Origin: Streptomyces tauricus
GTDB taxonomy: Bacteria > Actinomycetota > Actinomycetes > Streptomycetales > Streptomycetaceae
Assembly (NCBI RefSeq): GCF_014650955.1
Contig: NZ_BMVY01000018.1
Span: 1 to 64,000 of the forward strand
Direction of reading: 5' to 3'
DNA: 64,000 bases
Shown: positions 52,938-62,900 of the stretch, piece after piece
Layout of the letters: the number at the start of each line of letters is the position of its first letter
How positions within the stretch are numbered: position 1 is the stretch's first letter
The notes under the pieces: model-generated
The model's database searches: none
Told to the model about the DNA's origin: nothing
What the model saw: the letters and a program-made list of their open reading frames with translations, nothing else
Position numbers and translations under genes: made by a program

Positions 52938-53333
52938 ATGAGGTTACAGATAACCCGGCTGCGCGGGGCCATGGTGGCGGTCGTCGCTCTGGTCTGCGGA
53001 CTCGTGTTCCAGGTCTGTATGGCAGGGGGCGCCAGCGCCGCGGGCACCGCCCAGGCACCGGCCACGGCGGCTGAAGTGTCGGCTTCGCTTTCGTCGGACG
53101 TGTCCCCCGCCTACTTGTCCTGTACGGTTCCGGCCGGCTACACCTACACCTCGGTTACGAACACCACGACCTGCTCCACCAGCGGCTTTGCCCCGCTCTA
53201 CAACGTAGTGCAGCCCAGGACAGGCCTGTGGGCCTGCACCGTCCCACGGGGCTTCACTTACACCGCAACATCGAGCACCATCGTCTGCTCCACCAGCGGA
53301 CTCAGCACCAGTTACCTTCTCCGGGCAGTCTGA
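52938..53333 (+). CDS. Small secreted protein with two cysteine-containing repeats
   Basis: 131 residues with a Sec signal peptide (hydrophobic core AMVAVVALVCGLVF, cleavage after GASA near residue 34). The mature part has two similar units: SCTVPAGYTYTSV...CSTSG and ACTVPRGFTYTAT...CSTSG, each with one pair of cysteines, so two disulfides are likely. GGGAGGGAG precedes the ATG. It lies alone between IS remnants. No recognised family; a small secreted beta-fold protein is the best description. Confidence 0.75.
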   Translation: MRLQITRLRGAMVAVVALVCGLVFQVCMAGGASAAGTAQAPATAAEVSASLSSDVSPAYLSCTVPAGYTYTSVTNTTTCSTSGFAPLYNVVQPRTGLWACTVPRGFTYTATSSTIVCSTSGLSTSYLLRAV

Positions 53334-53583
53334 GCGGCTGTTGTCGTTCCGAGCTTGAGGAGTGTTCGTCGAACGGGAGTCTCGGTCCGGTGATCGCTGC
53401 TGGCCGCGGGCATGAAGGCAGGGTCTCTTGGTAGCTCGGGGTTGCGAAGCCGACCGAGATCCAGGAGACCCTGCTGCCGCAGTGGTGCGTGCTCGCGCCG
53501 TGGAGTTCAACTCGGCGTCTGCGTCGTGTGATTGTGTGGCCCACGGATTCGGAAACGCAGCCAGTCATCCGGAGCGTGTTCGG

Positions 53584-54240
53584 CGGTATCCGTTGGACAT
53601 GACGGACGCGCAGTGGGGCCAGGTCCGGTCGCTGTTACCGGTGCCCGGCCGGCTGCGCGGGCAGCCGGAGGTGCACCGTCACCGTGCGGTGTTGGACGCG
53701 ATCCGCTACCTCGTCGACAAGCGTTGGGGGACGTTCATCGTCTTTGAGGACGAGGCCTGGTTCGGGATGACTGCGGCACGAGCTCGGACCTGGGGCCGAC
53801 GCGGGCAGACACTGATGGTGCGGGTGCGCGGCCGGTCCTGGCGCCGTTACTCGGTCGCCGCTCTGTGCTGCTACCGGCCCGGCGAGTCCTCCCGGCTGCT
53901 CTACCGGCCGCGTCGCCATCACAAGTACCGCCAGGAGGTACGCAACAGTTTCGCCTGGACCGATCACCGCGACCTGATCGTGCGCGCCCACATCCAGCTC
54001 AAGGCCCCCATCGTCCTCATCTGGGACAATCTCAACACCCACCGAGCTGTCGGAATGCGCCAGTACGCCGTCGAGCACGACTGGCTCACCGTCGTGCAAC
54101 TGCCCTCCCATGCACCGGAGCTGAACCTGGTGGAAGGCGTGTGGTCTCTGCTACGGCGCGGCCCGCTGGCCAACTTCGCTTCCGGCCCGAGCGGTTTGGA
54201 CTCCCGGCTCCCAGTGGACTCCTTGCTCGCCGCCCGCCCC
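53584..54240 (+). pseudogene. Chimeric transposase: IS5-type N-terminus fused to IS630-type core
   Basis: One continuous frame begins with an IS5-type opening (MTDAQWGQVRSLLPVPGRLR, HRAVLDAIRYLVDK) and then passes, near 53730, into an IS630-type catalytic core (FIVFEDEAWFGMTA, then WGRRGQTLMVRVRG, FAWTDHRDLIV, LIWDNLNTHRAVGM and APELNLVEGVWSLL). The D-D-E residues of the IS630 part are present, but its N-terminal DNA-binding half is missing and the tail is out of frame after NFASG. Recombination of two elements is the likely origin. Confidence 0.75.
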
Positions 54241-54263
54241 TGTCATCAACTCCGTTCGCTTCA

Positions 54264-54291
54264 TTGACATTTCGCTCCGCATATGTACCGT
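54264..54291 (+). promoter_or_regulatory. Putative promoter of the LPMO gene
   Basis: TTGACA (54264-54269) with TACCGT (54286-54291) 16 bases on, matching the vegetative -35 and a weak -10. The initiation point would fall within the CebR-type box that follows. Confidence 0.5.
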
Positions 54292-54305
54292 TGGGAGCGC
54301 TCCCA
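54292..54305. promoter_or_regulatory. CebR-type operator TGGGAGCGCTCCCA
   Basis: Exact 14-base palindrome identical to the CebR box known from Streptomyces cellulose and cellobiose utilisation genes, 32 bases before the LPMO start. The CebR repressor is released by cellobiose or cellotriose. Confidence 0.9.
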
Positions 54306-54337
54306 TGACAGTCTTGTAACTGGAAGGAGTCCCCCAC

Positions 54338-55009
54338 ATGCGCAACCAGAGTCCGTTAACCGGGCGTTCGCGGTCCCTCCGCCGGCCTCTCCAGGCGCTC
54401 GTCATGCTGTTCGCCTTGGTTGTTGGCGCACTGACCTGGTCGGCGCCCGCCCAGGCTCACGGCACCATCGTCGACCCCGCCTCCCGCGCGTACCAGTGCT
54501 GGAAGACGTGGGGCAGCAACCACACGAACCCGGCCATGCAGACCGAAGACCCCATGTGTTGGCAGGCCTTCCAGGCCAACCCTGACACCATGTGGAACTG
54601 GATGAGCGCGCTTCGCGACGGCCTCGGCGGCCAGTTCCAGGCGCAGACCCCCGACGGGACGCTCTGTAGCAACAACCTGTCGAGGAACGCCAGCCTGAAC
54701 ACGCCCGGGCAGTGGAAGACCACCACGGTCAGCAACAATTTCTCGGTCCACCTGTACGACCAGGCATCCCACGGTGCCGACTACTTCAAGGTCTACGTGA
54801 GCAAGCAGGGCTTCAACCCCCAGACCCAGACTCTGGGCTGGGGCAACCTCGACTTCATCACGCAGACCGGCCGCTTCGCCCCGGCGCAGGACATCACGTT
54901 CCCCATCCAGACCTCTGGCTACACCGGACACCACATCCTGTTCGTGATCTGGCAGGCATCGCACCTCGATCAGGCCTACATGTGGTGCAGCGACGTGAAC
55001 TTCGGCTGA
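54338..55009 (+). CDS. Secreted AA10 lytic polysaccharide monooxygenase
   Basis: 223 residues. The signal peptide ends APAQA and cleavage leaves His41 as the N-terminal residue, the first ligand of the copper histidine brace; the second is His145 in ASHGADYF. HGTIVDPASRAYQCW and GHHILFVIWQ are AA10 signatures, and cysteines (CWKT, MCWQA, LCSNN, MWCSD) suit two disulfides. Single catalytic domain, no carbohydrate-binding module. It oxidatively cleaves cellulose or chitin. Control by CebR suggests a cellulose role. GGAAGGAGT precedes the ATG. Confidence 0.95.
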   Translation: MRNQSPLTGRSRSLRRPLQALVMLFALVVGALTWSAPAQAHGTIVDPASRAYQCWKTWGSNHTNPAMQTEDPMCWQAFQANPDTMWNWMSALRDGLGGQFQAQTPDGTLCSNNLSRNASLNTPGQWKTTTVSNNFSVHLYDQASHGADYFKVYVSKQGFNPQTQTLGWGNLDFITQTGRFAPAQDITFPIQTSGYTGHHILFVIWQASHLDQAYMWCSDVNFG

Positions 55010-55076
55010 GCCGGGGAGCGCCACACAAGGTATCGGCCTTTGCTGGGCACCGGTAACCCACCGCCCGGCAGACCGA

Positions 55077-55123
55077 GCTCCGTCGGGGCAGGGACCCATT
55101 TGATCACCCTGCCCCCACGGAGC
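55077..55123 (+). terminator. Hairpin terminator after the LPMO gene
   Basis: 17-base arms with one mismatch (55077-55093 and 55107-55123, GCTCCGTCGGGGCAGGG against CCCTGCCCCCACGGAGC) around a 13-base loop, 68 bases after the stop. Confidence 0.75.
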
Positions 55124-55369
55124 TTCCTGCACTTCCAGGGCGCATTTGAAGTGAGGTCACAGCGACTGCCATAGCAAGTTGAGTTGAACGGATGCGCTCA
55201 ACCGACTCCGTGACCAGCCAGTCAACTCCCGTCGACAAGGTACGGTCGAGGACCATCTCGAAGAGATCGTCGAGAACGACACCGAGTTCGCGAACACGCT
55301 CACCGGGCTACTCCGGACTATTGACGAGGCGGGCGGTACCGCCCCCCCCGACGCGAGTGGAGGACTCGG

Positions 55370-55550
55370 GCGCCCTGACGCCGGGGCGCCGGCTGTACGT
55401 CGCCGCGCTCGCCTTCTCGCCGGACGGACGCACCCGGGCGCCAGGAGCGACGACCGCACGGTCGCCCTGTGGAACGTCCGCACCGGCGAGCGCCAGGGCA
55501 CTCCGTTGACCGGACACACCGATACGGTCCGGGCCCTGACCTGCCGATTC
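55370..55550 (+). pseudogene. WD40-repeat protein, short remnant
   Basis: One frame reads YVAALAFSPDGRT and, after a frameshift, SDDRTVALWNVRTGERQG and TPLTGHTDTVRALT, which together are one WD40 repeat and the start of the next. Only about 60 codons survive. Nothing recognisable lies between 55124 and 55370. Confidence 0.6.
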
Positions 55551-55950
55551 GTTCAGGGTAATGTCGGCGGCGCCGATGACGGGTTCGAGGCCGCCGGCCA
55601 GCAGGTCAAGCTCCCGGTACCAGTCGCGCAACTGCGGCTCGCCGACACCGTTGGCGATCGGCTTGGTGAGGGAGGGTCTGCTTTCGGGCCGCGGTGGTCG
55701 GTCCGAAACGGGCGATCATCTCGCCGTAGTGGTCGGCGTACAGGATGCCTTCGACCACAACGTGGTAGCCACATCGAGGGCGTAACGGGTCGTCAGGTCG
55801 GTCAAACCGATGTTCGCTGCGCCGGGCCGGGCCAGGCCGGTCCCGCGCGCGCAGCACGATGCGGCGAAGATCGTCCTGGCCGGCCAGAGCCGGGCCGCGG
55901 CCGGACTTCTCGCGGATGCCCCCGCTGCCATCTCACCGAGTCGGCGCTGG
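55540..55950 (-). pseudogene. AAA-type kinase-like protein, decayed
   Basis: The minus strand in shifting frames gives GAANIGL.DLTTRYALD, YHVVVEGILYADHYGEMI, LTKPIANGVGEPQLRDWY and LDLLAGGLEPVIGA. This succession is that of a small actinomycete P-loop kinase (zeta-toxin or AAA kinase-like). Two or more frameshifts and loss of the Walker A part show it is inactive. Confidence 0.6.
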
Positions 55951-55969
55951 AACTCGCGGCGAATGGTGG

Positions 55970-56197
55970 TCAGGACTCGTGCCGCTGGACGTCGTCCTGG
56001 GCGTTCTCGTTGGGGGTCAGGGCGTCGGCCGCCTCGCGGTCCTTGCCACGTCGCTCTCCGTCGTCCACTGTGGTCGTCTCGGCTTCCTCCACCGCGTGGA
56101 GAACCTCACCGGCCGCCGTCCTGGGCTGGTGGTGCTTCTTGTGCTCGTCCTGTGCCGGTTGGTGCCGGTGCCCGGCGTCGTGGTCATGGGTGGTCAT
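55970..56197 (-). CDS. Small hydrophilic protein of unknown function
   Basis: 75 residues rich in His, Asp, Glu and Lys (MTTHDHDAGHRHQPAQ, later EAETTTVDDGERRGKDRE), probably unstructured and acidic. GAGAGGAG precedes the ATG by seven bases, which supports translation. It is upstream of, and on the same strand as, another small hydrophilic protein gene in reverse order. No recognised family. Confidence 0.55.
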   Translation of the reverse strand: MTTHDHDAGHRHQPAQDEHKKHHQPRTAAGEVLHAVEEAETTTVDDGERRGKDREAADALTPNENAQDDVQRHES

Positions 56198-56276
56198 GTG
56201 GTGGCTCCTCTCTGACGGCGCGTCCGCCGCCGGGGGCGGCGGGCTTGCCTGCGTGCTTCCTGATGACCGGTTTCGC

Positions 56277-56603
56277 TCAGCGGCCGAGGGCCTTGGACAG
56301 TTGCTGTTTGTTCATCGTCGAACGGCCGTCGATGCCGCGCTTCTTCGCCTCCGCGTACAACTGGTCCTTCGTCGGCCCCTGGGCACCGCTGTGGGAGCGC
56401 TCGCCGCCGCGCTGCGGGGCGGACTTCTTGTCCTGCGTGGATGTCTTGCTCGCCGTCTTCGACTCGCCGGAGCGTGCCCTCTCCTTGTTCACGGTGCGTG
56501 CCGCGATCTCCTTCGCGCGGCCGGTGGAGGTGCCGCGCTTCTCGGCGCTCTCCTTGATGTGCTCGTACTGACGCTCACGCTTCGCGTTGGAACCCTGCGG
56601 CAT
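56277..56603 (-). CDS. Small basic protein, plasmid-stabilisation-annotated family
   Basis: 108 residues, start supported by GAGGAG six bases upstream. NAKRERQYEHIKESAEKRG and ARSGESKTASKTST are Lys/Arg/Ser-rich, and the C-terminus TKDQLYAEAKKRGIDGRSTM with MNKQQLSKALGR is a Rho_N or SAP-like helix pair. Such proteins are often labelled plasmid stabilisation proteins, but their role is not established. The basic N-terminal part suggests nucleic acid binding. Confidence 0.75.
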   Translation of the reverse strand: MPQGSNAKRERQYEHIKESAEKRGTSTGRAKEIAARTVNKERARSGESKTASKTSTQDKKSAPQRGGERSHSGAQGPTKDQLYAEAKKRGIDGRSTMNKQQLSKALGR

Positions 56604-56928
56604 GACGTTCTCCTCACCGGACGCGGGTGCTTCGGACCGCATCCTCTCCTCGTTTCGATGGCCTTCCGCGTACCCGCGGTGCCACTTCTCATCCCGGGAC
56701 GCGGATCGCTTCCATCAGATGCCGTGTTTCGGCGGGTGCGCCAGCAGATGGCAACCGAACGGATGAGAACGCCTTGAGCACGTCATCGTCATGGCGAGCC
56801 GAGACGCGGTCCCCGGGCTGTGCCCCACGGTCCACGGTCGCGTCCTGCCGGTGAGGCGTGTCTGACACCGTTTGGGGAAGGTGCGCCGCACGATGAACAT
56901 CAGTCGTATCTCGCGAGAGGGGCTCAAG
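56604..56928. other. Intergenic spacer, divergent promoters expected
   Basis: About 325 bases between the divergent basic-protein and lipoprotein genes. I see no gene or strong repeat in it. Confidence 0.5.
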
Positions 56929-57348
56929 ATGAGCGGACCCCGAAGGCACGTCGGACGAGTGTCGCTCCTTCTGGTCGCGCTGACGTGTCCTCTGGCTGCG
57001 TGCGGCAGTACCGACGGGCGTGAGGCGGACGTCTCCGCGGCGGCCACCTCCTTCGAACGAGCCCTGCGTGGCGGTGACCCGACAGCGGTGTGCGCGGCCC
57101 TGGCTCCACAGACACGGCGCGAGACGGAGGAGTCCGAGAGGAAGCCGTGCGCCGACGCGGTCGCGGGGCTGAACCTCCCGGCCGGAGAGCCTCTGGACGG
57201 CGTGGATGTCTACGGGCGTCAGGCGCGGGCTGTACTGGCTTCGGACACGCTGTTCCTGTCGCAGTTCCCGGACGGCTGGAAGATCGTGGCGGCAGGGTGC
57301 CGGCCCCGTTCTGGTCAGCCGTATCAGTGTGCAGTGAAGGGAGGCTGA
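56929..57348 (+). CDS. Small lipoprotein
   Basis: 139 residues with a lipoprotein signal: MSGPRRHVGRV, hydrophobic SLLLVALTCPLA and lipobox LAAC with Cys near 26. The mature part has two more cysteines in VCAAL and PCADAV and a closing ILxxFPDGWKIVAAGCRP-like DGWKIVAAGCRP. The NTF2-like shape is often seen in Streptomyces lipoproteins of unknown function. GAGAGGGG precedes the ATG. First gene of a three-gene coupled unit. Confidence 0.8.
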   Translation: MSGPRRHVGRVSLLLVALTCPLAACGSTDGREADVSAAATSFERALRGGDPTAVCAALAPQTRRETEESERKPCADAVAGLNLPAGEPLDGVDVYGRQARAVLASDTLFLSQFPDGWKIVAAGCRPRSGQPYQCAVKGG

Positions 57349-57351
57349 CGG

Positions 57352-57435
57352 ATGCGCACCATGTTCACGTTGTGTCTGACCCTTGTGCTGGGCGGCCTGG
57401 CCTACTTCATCGTGGTGGGACTGATGCGGCGATGA
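57352..57435 (+). CDS. 27-residue single-helix membrane peptide
   Basis: MRTMFTLCLTLVLGGLAYFI followed by VVGLMRR: one membrane helix with basic ends. GGGAGG precedes the ATG, the gene starts three bases after the lipoprotein stop and overlaps the next start by ATGA, which supports translation. Probably a small subunit or coupling peptide for its neighbours. Confidence 0.65.
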   Translation: MRTMFTLCLTLVLGGLAYFIVVGLMRR

Positions 57436-58181
57436 CAGGCTCCCCGCCGATGCCCGCACGCGAGGAACCCGATGACAATGAGCAGGCCACCGCGGGAAGA
57501 CACGGCATGCGCCGGTTCCTGCGTGACAACGGCATAAGCCTCGGGTTCGGTGTCGCCTTCCTGCTGGCTCTTGCAGGACAAGCCATGGCAGGCTGGACGG
57601 AGTTCAACAATCAGCTCGCCACTGACGGACTCGCACAGATCGGCTTCCTCGGCTACCTGGCGTCGTCCGACTTCGCCGTGGACGTGACGGAGAACTGGCA
57701 GTCGGAATACCTGCAGTTCTTCCTCTACATCTTTGCCACGGTCTGGCTGCTGCAACGCGGCTCGCCCGAATCCAAGGAAATGGGCAAGGTGGGTCCCGAA
57801 TCGGACCGCGACCAACGGATGGGCGCACACGCGGGCCCGGACTCACCCGGTTGGGCTGGTGTGGGCGGAGTGCGTCAGGTGCTGTTCTCCCGCTCGCTGG
57901 GTCTGATGATGGCGGCGCTCTTCCTTTTGTCCTGGTTGGCTCAGTCCATCGCGGGCGTGGCCGCCTACAACGAGCAGCAGCTGCGGCAGTTGCAGGCTCC
58001 GATCAGCTGGACGCAGTACATCGCGTCGGCGGACTTCTGGAGCCGCAGCCTGCAGAACTGGCAGTCCGAGCTTCTGGCCGTGGCCTCGATGGCCATCCTC
58101 TCCGTCTACCTCCGCCAGCGCGGCTCCCCGGAATCCAAACCCGTCGGAACTCCGCACACATCCACCGGTACCGAAGGATGA
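57432..58181 (+). CDS. DUF6766-like membrane protein with two repeats
   Basis: 249 residues of two similar halves, each of about 90 residues: a first helix (GFGVAFLLALAGQAMAGW; MMAALFLLSWLAQSIAGV), a motif YxxSxDF (YLASSDFAV; YIASADFWS), ENWQSEYLQF or QNWQSELLAV and a closing QRGSPESK. This is the pattern I know as DUF6766. Function is unknown; duplication suggests a pseudo-symmetric four-helix protein. Overlaps the tiny peptide before it by four bases. Confidence 0.75.
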   Translation: MTGSPPMPAREEPDDNEQATAGRHGMRRFLRDNGISLGFGVAFLLALAGQAMAGWTEFNNQLATDGLAQIGFLGYLASSDFAVDVTENWQSEYLQFFLYIFATVWLLQRGSPESKEMGKVGPESDRDQRMGAHAGPDSPGWAGVGGVRQVLFSRSLGLMMAALFLLSWLAQSIAGVAAYNEQQLRQLQAPISWTQYIASADFWSRSLQNWQSELLAVASMAILSVYLRQRGSPESKPVGTPHTSTGTEG

Positions 58182-58214
58182 AATGCAGCAGGCCGTCGAC
58201 AGGAGTGCCACAGG

Positions 58215-58745
58215 TCATACTTCCGCGGTGGGTGGAAGTCCGCTGAGGCGTTCGATGGTGACGGCGATGGACGTCAGAACGTGCTGGACGTCTGCCTTTT
58301 CCTGTCCGTGGTAGCGGCAGTGGGGCATGCCGTGTCCATGAGCGAACTCGTTGACCGTGCTCTCCACTCCGGAGCGGACCGCGCAACGGGCTTTCCACTG
58401 GGACGTCCGCTGCCCGTGCGGACGCGGAGTTGTAGGTCGCGGAGTTCGCGTGGGGGGAAACCCACGGTGCGGGTGCTGTGGACGGTAGGCGTGCAGCCGG
58501 ATCGGGCGGGGCAGGGGCGGCCCTGGCTCTTGGTGAACCGGGCCACGACCCACGGCCGCGGTAGGGGAGGAGGCCGGGTAGAGGCCATCCCGGCCCTGGC
58601 TGACTTGTCCCTGGGGGGAGGTGACCTACTGGCGGTCGTAGTCGATGTGGAAGTCGTCCGGGCGAAGCCCTCGTTCCGGCGGTGCTGACGGGCGAGTTCG
58701 CTCCGCAGCGGCCCGGAGACGATGACCTGGTGTTCACGGGTGGCT
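58215..58745 (-). pseudogene. IS1182-family transposase, C-terminal remnant
   Basis: Minus-strand pieces in shifting frames: VSGPLRSELARQHRRNEGF, RFTKSQGRPCPARSGC, GFPPRELRDLQLRVRT, then ARCAVRSGVESTVNEFAHGH and VQHVLTSIAVTIERLSGLPP. This is the end of an IS1182-type transposase including its catalytic glutamate region. Frameshifts and the missing N-terminus show that it is inactive. Confidence 0.75.
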
Positions 58746-59215
58746 TGTTCCCGTCCTGCCCCCGACATCGCCCGGGCGGCGCAGGCCAGGCGGCGCCTGG
58801 CCGTCCTCTGCCGCCGGGTCCTGAACAACACCGGACGCCGCCGACCACGTCGACCGCCTCGCCCAGGACCTCAGGCATACCCCCGAAGACCATCTGGACG
58901 TCGACGGCGCCTTGGTCTTCACCTGCCTGCTGCTTTTTGACCGATCACCCCGAAGGCGCCGGGTTCTGGTGGCAACTGGCCGCTGGAGCCGGCAACCGGG
59001 AGGTCGGCTACCACCTGCACCACCTGGCCCTCGGCGAGCATCGCGAAGCCCGGCACTGGCTCCACGAGGCCACCCACACCGTCCTCGACTCCGGAGCACC
59101 CGACAGACACTTCCTGACCTGCCTGGATGCGGTGGCGCACTACGTACGCAAGAACGGCTCCGCGGCTCCGGCCCCACGGGCGGCCTGGAGACAGAAGGCG
59201 ACCACCTGGCCACAC
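58745..59215 (+). pseudogene. Frameshifted Streptomyces hypothetical protein
   Basis: Plus-strand pieces read VDRLAQDLRHTPEDHLDVDG in one frame and then HPEGAGFWWQLAAGAGNREV, LHHLALGEHREARHWLHEA, FLTCLDAVAHYVRKNGSAAP and TGGLETEGDHLATLA across others. I recognise this as a helical-repeat-like protein family common in Streptomyces, of unknown role. The frameshifts show a decayed copy. Confidence 0.55.
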
Positions 59216-59943
59216 TCGCCCGCCGGGGCCACTCCCGTTCGCCTCGCACGCCGGCGCCGGCCACCTGCGCGGCCGGGCATGTGCTTCTGCGCGGGCCGCC
59301 CGAAACGGACGGGACGCCGGCGCTCAGAGTCCGCGACAGCCATGCTCGCGGCGGCCGGCGAGGAACGCTCGCAGGCGCGGCCGACACCTGTCGCCGAGGG
59401 CGTCGGACGAACCCTCCAGCGGTGTCATCGCCGTCCCGCCCGGGGCCGTGACCGGTGCGAGGAGGACATCACCGACGACCTCGGGGCCGCTCACGGCGAC
59501 AGCAGGGTTCCCCCGCCGCCCGAAGCGGTACCGGGCCCGCCGACGGCTGACCACGTCCTCACCCGGGAAAGCCCGCATCCGATCCGGTTCCCTTGCTGTT
59601 CCGGCGCGGGGAAGAGCACACGTTCCCCGTGCTGCACGGGTCGTGCAGCCCAGCGCCCCGGGCCGGCCCGGCCCGGCCCGGCCCGGCAAGAGATGTACAT
59701 GGTCTGACATGTCATTCCTTCGGGTGGCTCTCTTGCCCCAGGCGGTGGAATATGCCCACCGAATGGCACGATGGGAATCCGACACCGGCCCCGGCCAGGC
59801 CGATACGTCGTCCCCCACTGCACGCGGTGCCTTCCCGCGCCCCTATCCGGTCCCGCCCTTCACGCCGACTCCCTCAGCCACCGCGAGGGGCCGGTGGTCC
59901 GGGGCTGTGATCAAGGGGCCCTGGCACTACAGGAGGTTCCTCG
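59216..59943. other. Gene-free stretch before the second NRPS, with a GGCCC repeat
   Basis: About 730 bases without a gene I recognise. A 5-base repeat (GGCCC, about five units) spans 59661-59688. The promoter of the second NRPS should be in the last part; AGGAGG at 59931-59936 is its ribosome site. Confidence 0.5.
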
Positions 59944-62900
59944 TTGTCCCGTCATCAGCTGCCCGCCCAGCAGGGCTCCGGCCATGTGCCGGCCCTCGAC
60001 GACGTGGCCGACCCGTCGGTCGAGATCCTGCCGCTGACCGCCGGCCAGCGCGAGGTCTGGCTCGCCGACCGGCACTCGCCCGACAGACGACCGGCGTTGC
60101 GTCTGGGGGAGTACCTGGAGATCCGCGGACCGGTCGAACCCGCCCCGTTCGAGGCGGCGCTGCGTCAGGTCGTGAGCGAGACCGACGCCCTGCGCGTGCG
60201 TCTCGTCCCCGGCGAGGACAAGCCTGTCCAAGTCCTGGACCCGGACCTGCCCTGGACGCTGTCCCTCGTCGACGTCGGAGACGAGGACGATCCCGAGGCA
60301 GCCGCCCGCGCATGGGTCCATGCCGATCTCGCCAGGCCCATGGACCTGGCCTCCGGGCCGTTGTTCAGCTACGCGCTGCTCCAGCTGGCACCGGACCGCT
60401 TCTGGTGGTACCACACCTACCACCACGGGGCCGTGGACGCCTTCGGATACGCCCTCGTGGCCCGGCGGGTGGCCGAGGTCTACACGGCACTGGTCCAGGG
60501 CCGGGAGGCCGCCCCCCGTTCCTTCGGGCCGCTGTCGGAGCTGGTCCAGGCCGACCGCGACTACCGTGCCTCTCCGGAACGGGACACCGACCGGGCCTAC
60601 TGGACGCGGCAGTTGACCGGATGGACACGGGGCGACGAGCCGTCCCCCCGCCCCGGGGGCGCGGCCCACAGCGTCCCACCGATGCGGCGCGAGGCGTCCG
60701 CCGCCGGTCCGGTCCCCGTCCCGAGGACCGAGCTGCTCCCGCTGCTGGACCCGCAGCTGCTGAGGACCGCGGCCTCGCGCGCCGGCGTCTCCCGGTTCCG
60801 TTTCGTGTTCGCCGCCGTGGCGCTGTACACACACCGGCTGACGGGCGCGCGGGACGTCGTCATCGGACTGACCGTGGCCGGCCGGGTGGACCCCGTCTCC
60901 CGCACGACGCCGGGAATGCTGGCCAACGCTGTTCCCGTCCGGCTGGCGGTCCGGCCCGACATGCCGCTGAAAGAGCTGCTGGCGCAGGTCGACGTCCGGA
61001 TGCGGGAAGCGGTGGAGCACCAGCGCTACCGCGGCGAGGACCTGCACCGGGACCTCGGCCTCACCCGCGGTGCGGGATCGGTGTTCTCGCCCGTGGTCAA
61101 CCTCATCGGGTTCGACTACGACATCACGTTCGCCGGCCACCGCTGCGTCCCCCACAACCTCTCCTTCCCGCTCGGCTCCGATCTGATGATCATGGTCTGG
61201 GACCGCCGGGACGGCTCCGGCCCGCACATGCGACTCCACGCGGCACCCGGTGCGTACGACGAGACACACCTCGCGGACACCCAGCGGCGTCTGTCGCGCT
61301 TCCTGCGGGACATGGCGGACCTCGACCCCGAGTGCCGGGTCGCAGCGCTCGACGTGCTCTCGGAGGACGAGCGGCAGTCCCTCCTGAACAGGGGCGACCG
61401 GACCGACTCGGGTGTCCCCGGCGTTCCCCTGCCGACCCTGTTCGAGAACCAGGTACGCCGCACACCGGACGCCGACGCGGTCGTGGCCGGGAAGACCCGA
61501 CTGAGCTACCGGGAATTGAACGTACGCGCGAACCGGTTCGCGCACGCACTGGCCGCCCGGGACATCGGGGCGGAGGACATCGTTGCCATCGCCCTGCCGC
61601 GGACACCGGAGTACGTCGTCGCCGTCCTCGGCGTACTCAAGGCCGGCGCCGCCTACCTCCCGGTGGACCCGGCATACCCGGCGGCGCGGAAGGAGTACAT
61701 GCTCGCCGACGCGCGGCCCGCCCTGGTGCTGGACGACCCGCGGACCGTGGCGGTGCTGTCGCAGGGGCAACCGGACACCGACCCGGACAGGGCCGCGGAC
61801 CCGCGCCTTCCGGCGTACGTCATCTACACCTCCGGCTCGACCGGACGGCCCAAGGGCGTGGTGGTGACCCACACCGGTATCGCCTCCATGGCCAAGGCAC
61901 AGGTGGAGCGTTGGGGCATCCGCTCCGACAGCCGAATCCTCCAGTTCGCCTCACCCAGCTTTGACGCCTCCGTATGGGAGCTGTGCGCCGCCCTGCTGAA
62001 CGGAGCCGCCCTGGTCCTCGTCCCCGGAGCCGACCCGCTGTCGGCGCTCAGCGACCCCGAAGCCGGCATCACCCACGCGACCGTCCCGCCGTCGGCACTG
62101 GCCGTCGTCACCGAGGTGGCCGACACCGTCTCGACACTGGTGGCGGCCGGCGAGGCGTGCCCGCCGGGGCTGGTGACGCGGTGGGCGCCGAACCGGCGCA
62201 TGCTCAACGCCTACGGGCCGACGGAAACCACGATCTGCGCCACCGTGAGCGGGCCACTGACCCCCTCGGAACAGGTGCCGCCGATCGGTCGGCCGATCTG
62301 CGGCATGCGCGTCCACGTGCTCAACGACCTGCTGCAGCCGGTGCCCACCGGCGCGGCGGGAGAGCTGTACGTCGCCGGTACGGCACTGGCGCGCGGCTAC
62401 CTGCGCCGCCCGGCGCTGACGGCCGCCCGGTTCGTGGCCGACCCCTACGGCCCGCCCGGGACACGCATGTACCGCACGGGTGACGTGGTGCGGTGGCGGG
62501 CGGACGGCGAGCTGGAGTACATCGGCCGCGCCGACCACCAGGTCAAGGTCCGCGGCTTCCGCATTGAGCCCGGAGAGGTGGAGGCCGCACTGGCCGGGTG
62601 CCCGGACGTGGTGCAGGCCGTGGTGCTCGCCCGGCCGGACCGGCGCCACGGGGATCTCCGGCTCATCGCCTACGTCGTGGCCGACGGGGACCGCGCACGG
62701 CCACGACCACTGCGCGAACGACTGCGCGGCAAGCTGCCCGACCACCTGGTGCCCTCGGCCTTCGTGATGCTCGACGAACTGCCGCTCACCCCGAACGGAA
62801 AACTGGACCGCGACGGGCTGCCCGATCCGGACGACGAGCCCGACGCCTCCGTCGCGCGGGCACCGCGCACCCCGCAGGAACAACTGCTGTGCGAGCTGTT

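Noticed and set aside
59127..61964. 945-codon plus-strand frame before and through the start of the second NRPS
   Set aside because: Off-frame to the NRPS. The C and A domain motifs are all in the frame starting at the TTG at 59944.
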